From Candidatus Falkowiibacteriota bacterium (lineage in GTDB: Bacteria > Patescibacteriota > Patescibacteriia > Patescibacteriales > UBA12465), in the NCBI GenBank assembly GCA_903839955.1, contig CAIMEI010000089.1:1-6070 (forward strand): a DNA stretch of 6,070 nucleotides, in the 5' to 3' direction. Shown one piece after another: positions 5,642 to 6,070 of the stretch (the first letter of the stretch is position 1; each line of letters opens with the position of its first letter). The translations under genes and the position numbers were made by a program. The notes below the pieces were generated by a model. It saw only the letters and a program-made list of their open reading frames with translations. It did no database searches and was not told the DNA's origin.

Positions 5642-5649
5642 GTATATGA
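5642..5649 (+). repeat. Target-site duplication, right copy
   Basis: GTATATGA follows the right end of the element and matches 4552-4559 exactly. It includes the nitroreductase start codon (5646-5648), so the insertion kept the gene's frame and first codon while removing everything upstream. Confidence 0.9.
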
Positions 5650-6070
5650 AAAACCTCGATGAAATAATTTTAGCCCGCCGCACGGTGCGCGAGTTCAACT
5701 CAGAAATTCCCAGCGAAGATCAGGTTAAGCAGGTTTTGCAGGCCGGCTTGTTTGCGCCTTATGCCGCCCTGGCGCTTTCTGGAAAGGATAAGTTTCGCCA
5801 ATTTGTCGTGGTCGAGGGGCAAAGCGCCACTAGTGCGGAAATCAAAAAAATAGTCAAAAATCACACGGCCAAATTGGTTAAATTTGTGCCGCTGTACAAT
5901 TTATTTGCGCACCACAAAATCAGCCCGGCTTTTCAGAAACGTTTATCTTCGGATCTTCTCGGCGAGGCGCCATTTTTTGTGTTTGTGATTGAGCCCAAAG
6001 GTTTTCCACCGGCGGCCGCGCAATCAATTTCGCATTGTTTGGAAAATATGTGGCTCAAGGCGACGGAGCT
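5646..6070 (+). CDS. Nitroreductase-family flavoprotein (3' partial)
   Basis: The first 141 codons of a gene that runs off the right edge. Family members are FMN enzymes that use NAD(P)H to reduce nitro groups, quinones or flavins; the substrate here is unknown. The start MKNLDEIILARRTVREF has the family's opening helix with the RR-x-V-R-x-F motif (Arg11, Arg12, Arg15) that contacts FMN phosphate. Residues 36-57 (LFAPYAAL to FVVVEG) correspond to the usual APSxxNxQPWxFxVV strand but lack the Asn and QPW, so the active-site edge is divergent. The stretch AQSISHCLENMWLKATE matches the central helix that is often AAxNLxLAAxxLG in relatives. The ATG lies within the 8-bp target duplication and no Shine-Dalgarno precedes it. 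It was probably leaderless before the insertion. It may now be silent, driven from within the element, or reached by read-through from the transposase gene. Confidence 0.8.
   Translation, partial: MKNLDEIILARRTVREFNSEIPSEDQVKQVLQAGLFAPYAALALSGKDKFRQFVVVEGQSATSAEIKKIVKNHTAKLVKFVPLYNLFAHHKISPAFQKRLSSDLLGEAPFFVFVIEPKGFPPAAAQSISHCLENMWLKATE

Overview
The window is bacterial DNA of moderate, slightly AT-leaning composition. TGA is used as a real stop (end of guaB, 2254-2256), so the code is standard in this respect. Start sites are mostly not preceded by a Shine-Dalgarno motif; only purA has a clear one. Small gaps, short leaders and divergent protein sequences fit an uncultivated bacterium, possibly of the Patescibacteria/CPR type. 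That placement is inference and needs a similarity search.

From left to right: (1) the C-terminal part of a FAD-dependent oxidoreductase of the geranylgeranyl-reductase type, ending at 561; (2) a 170-bp gap with a long hairpin terminator whose 3' arm also supplies the -35 box of the next promoter; (3) a two-gene operon, guaB (IMP dehydrogenase) and purA (adenylosuccinate synthetase), the two enzymes that commit IMP to GMP and AMP respectively; (4) two back-to-back intrinsic terminators, one for the purA side and one for the convergent gene; (5) a minus-strand gene for a small exported protein of unknown function with a near-consensus promoter; (6) a complete insertion sequence at 4560-5641 (1082 bp), with perfect 27-bp terminal inverted repeats and an 8-bp target duplication, encoding one 319-residue DDE transposase; (7) the start of a nitroreductase-family gene that runs off the right edge.

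The most interesting point is the insertion site. The duplicated target GTATATGA contains the start codon of the nitroreductase gene. The element therefore separated the gene from its own extended -10 promoter, which remains at 4539-4547 to the left of the element, while leaving the reading frame intact. Inside the element, a perfect 10-bp inverted repeat brackets the transposase start codon and may control its expression. I did not find a multi-gene novel system; the novelty here is regulatory and in details of the proteins.
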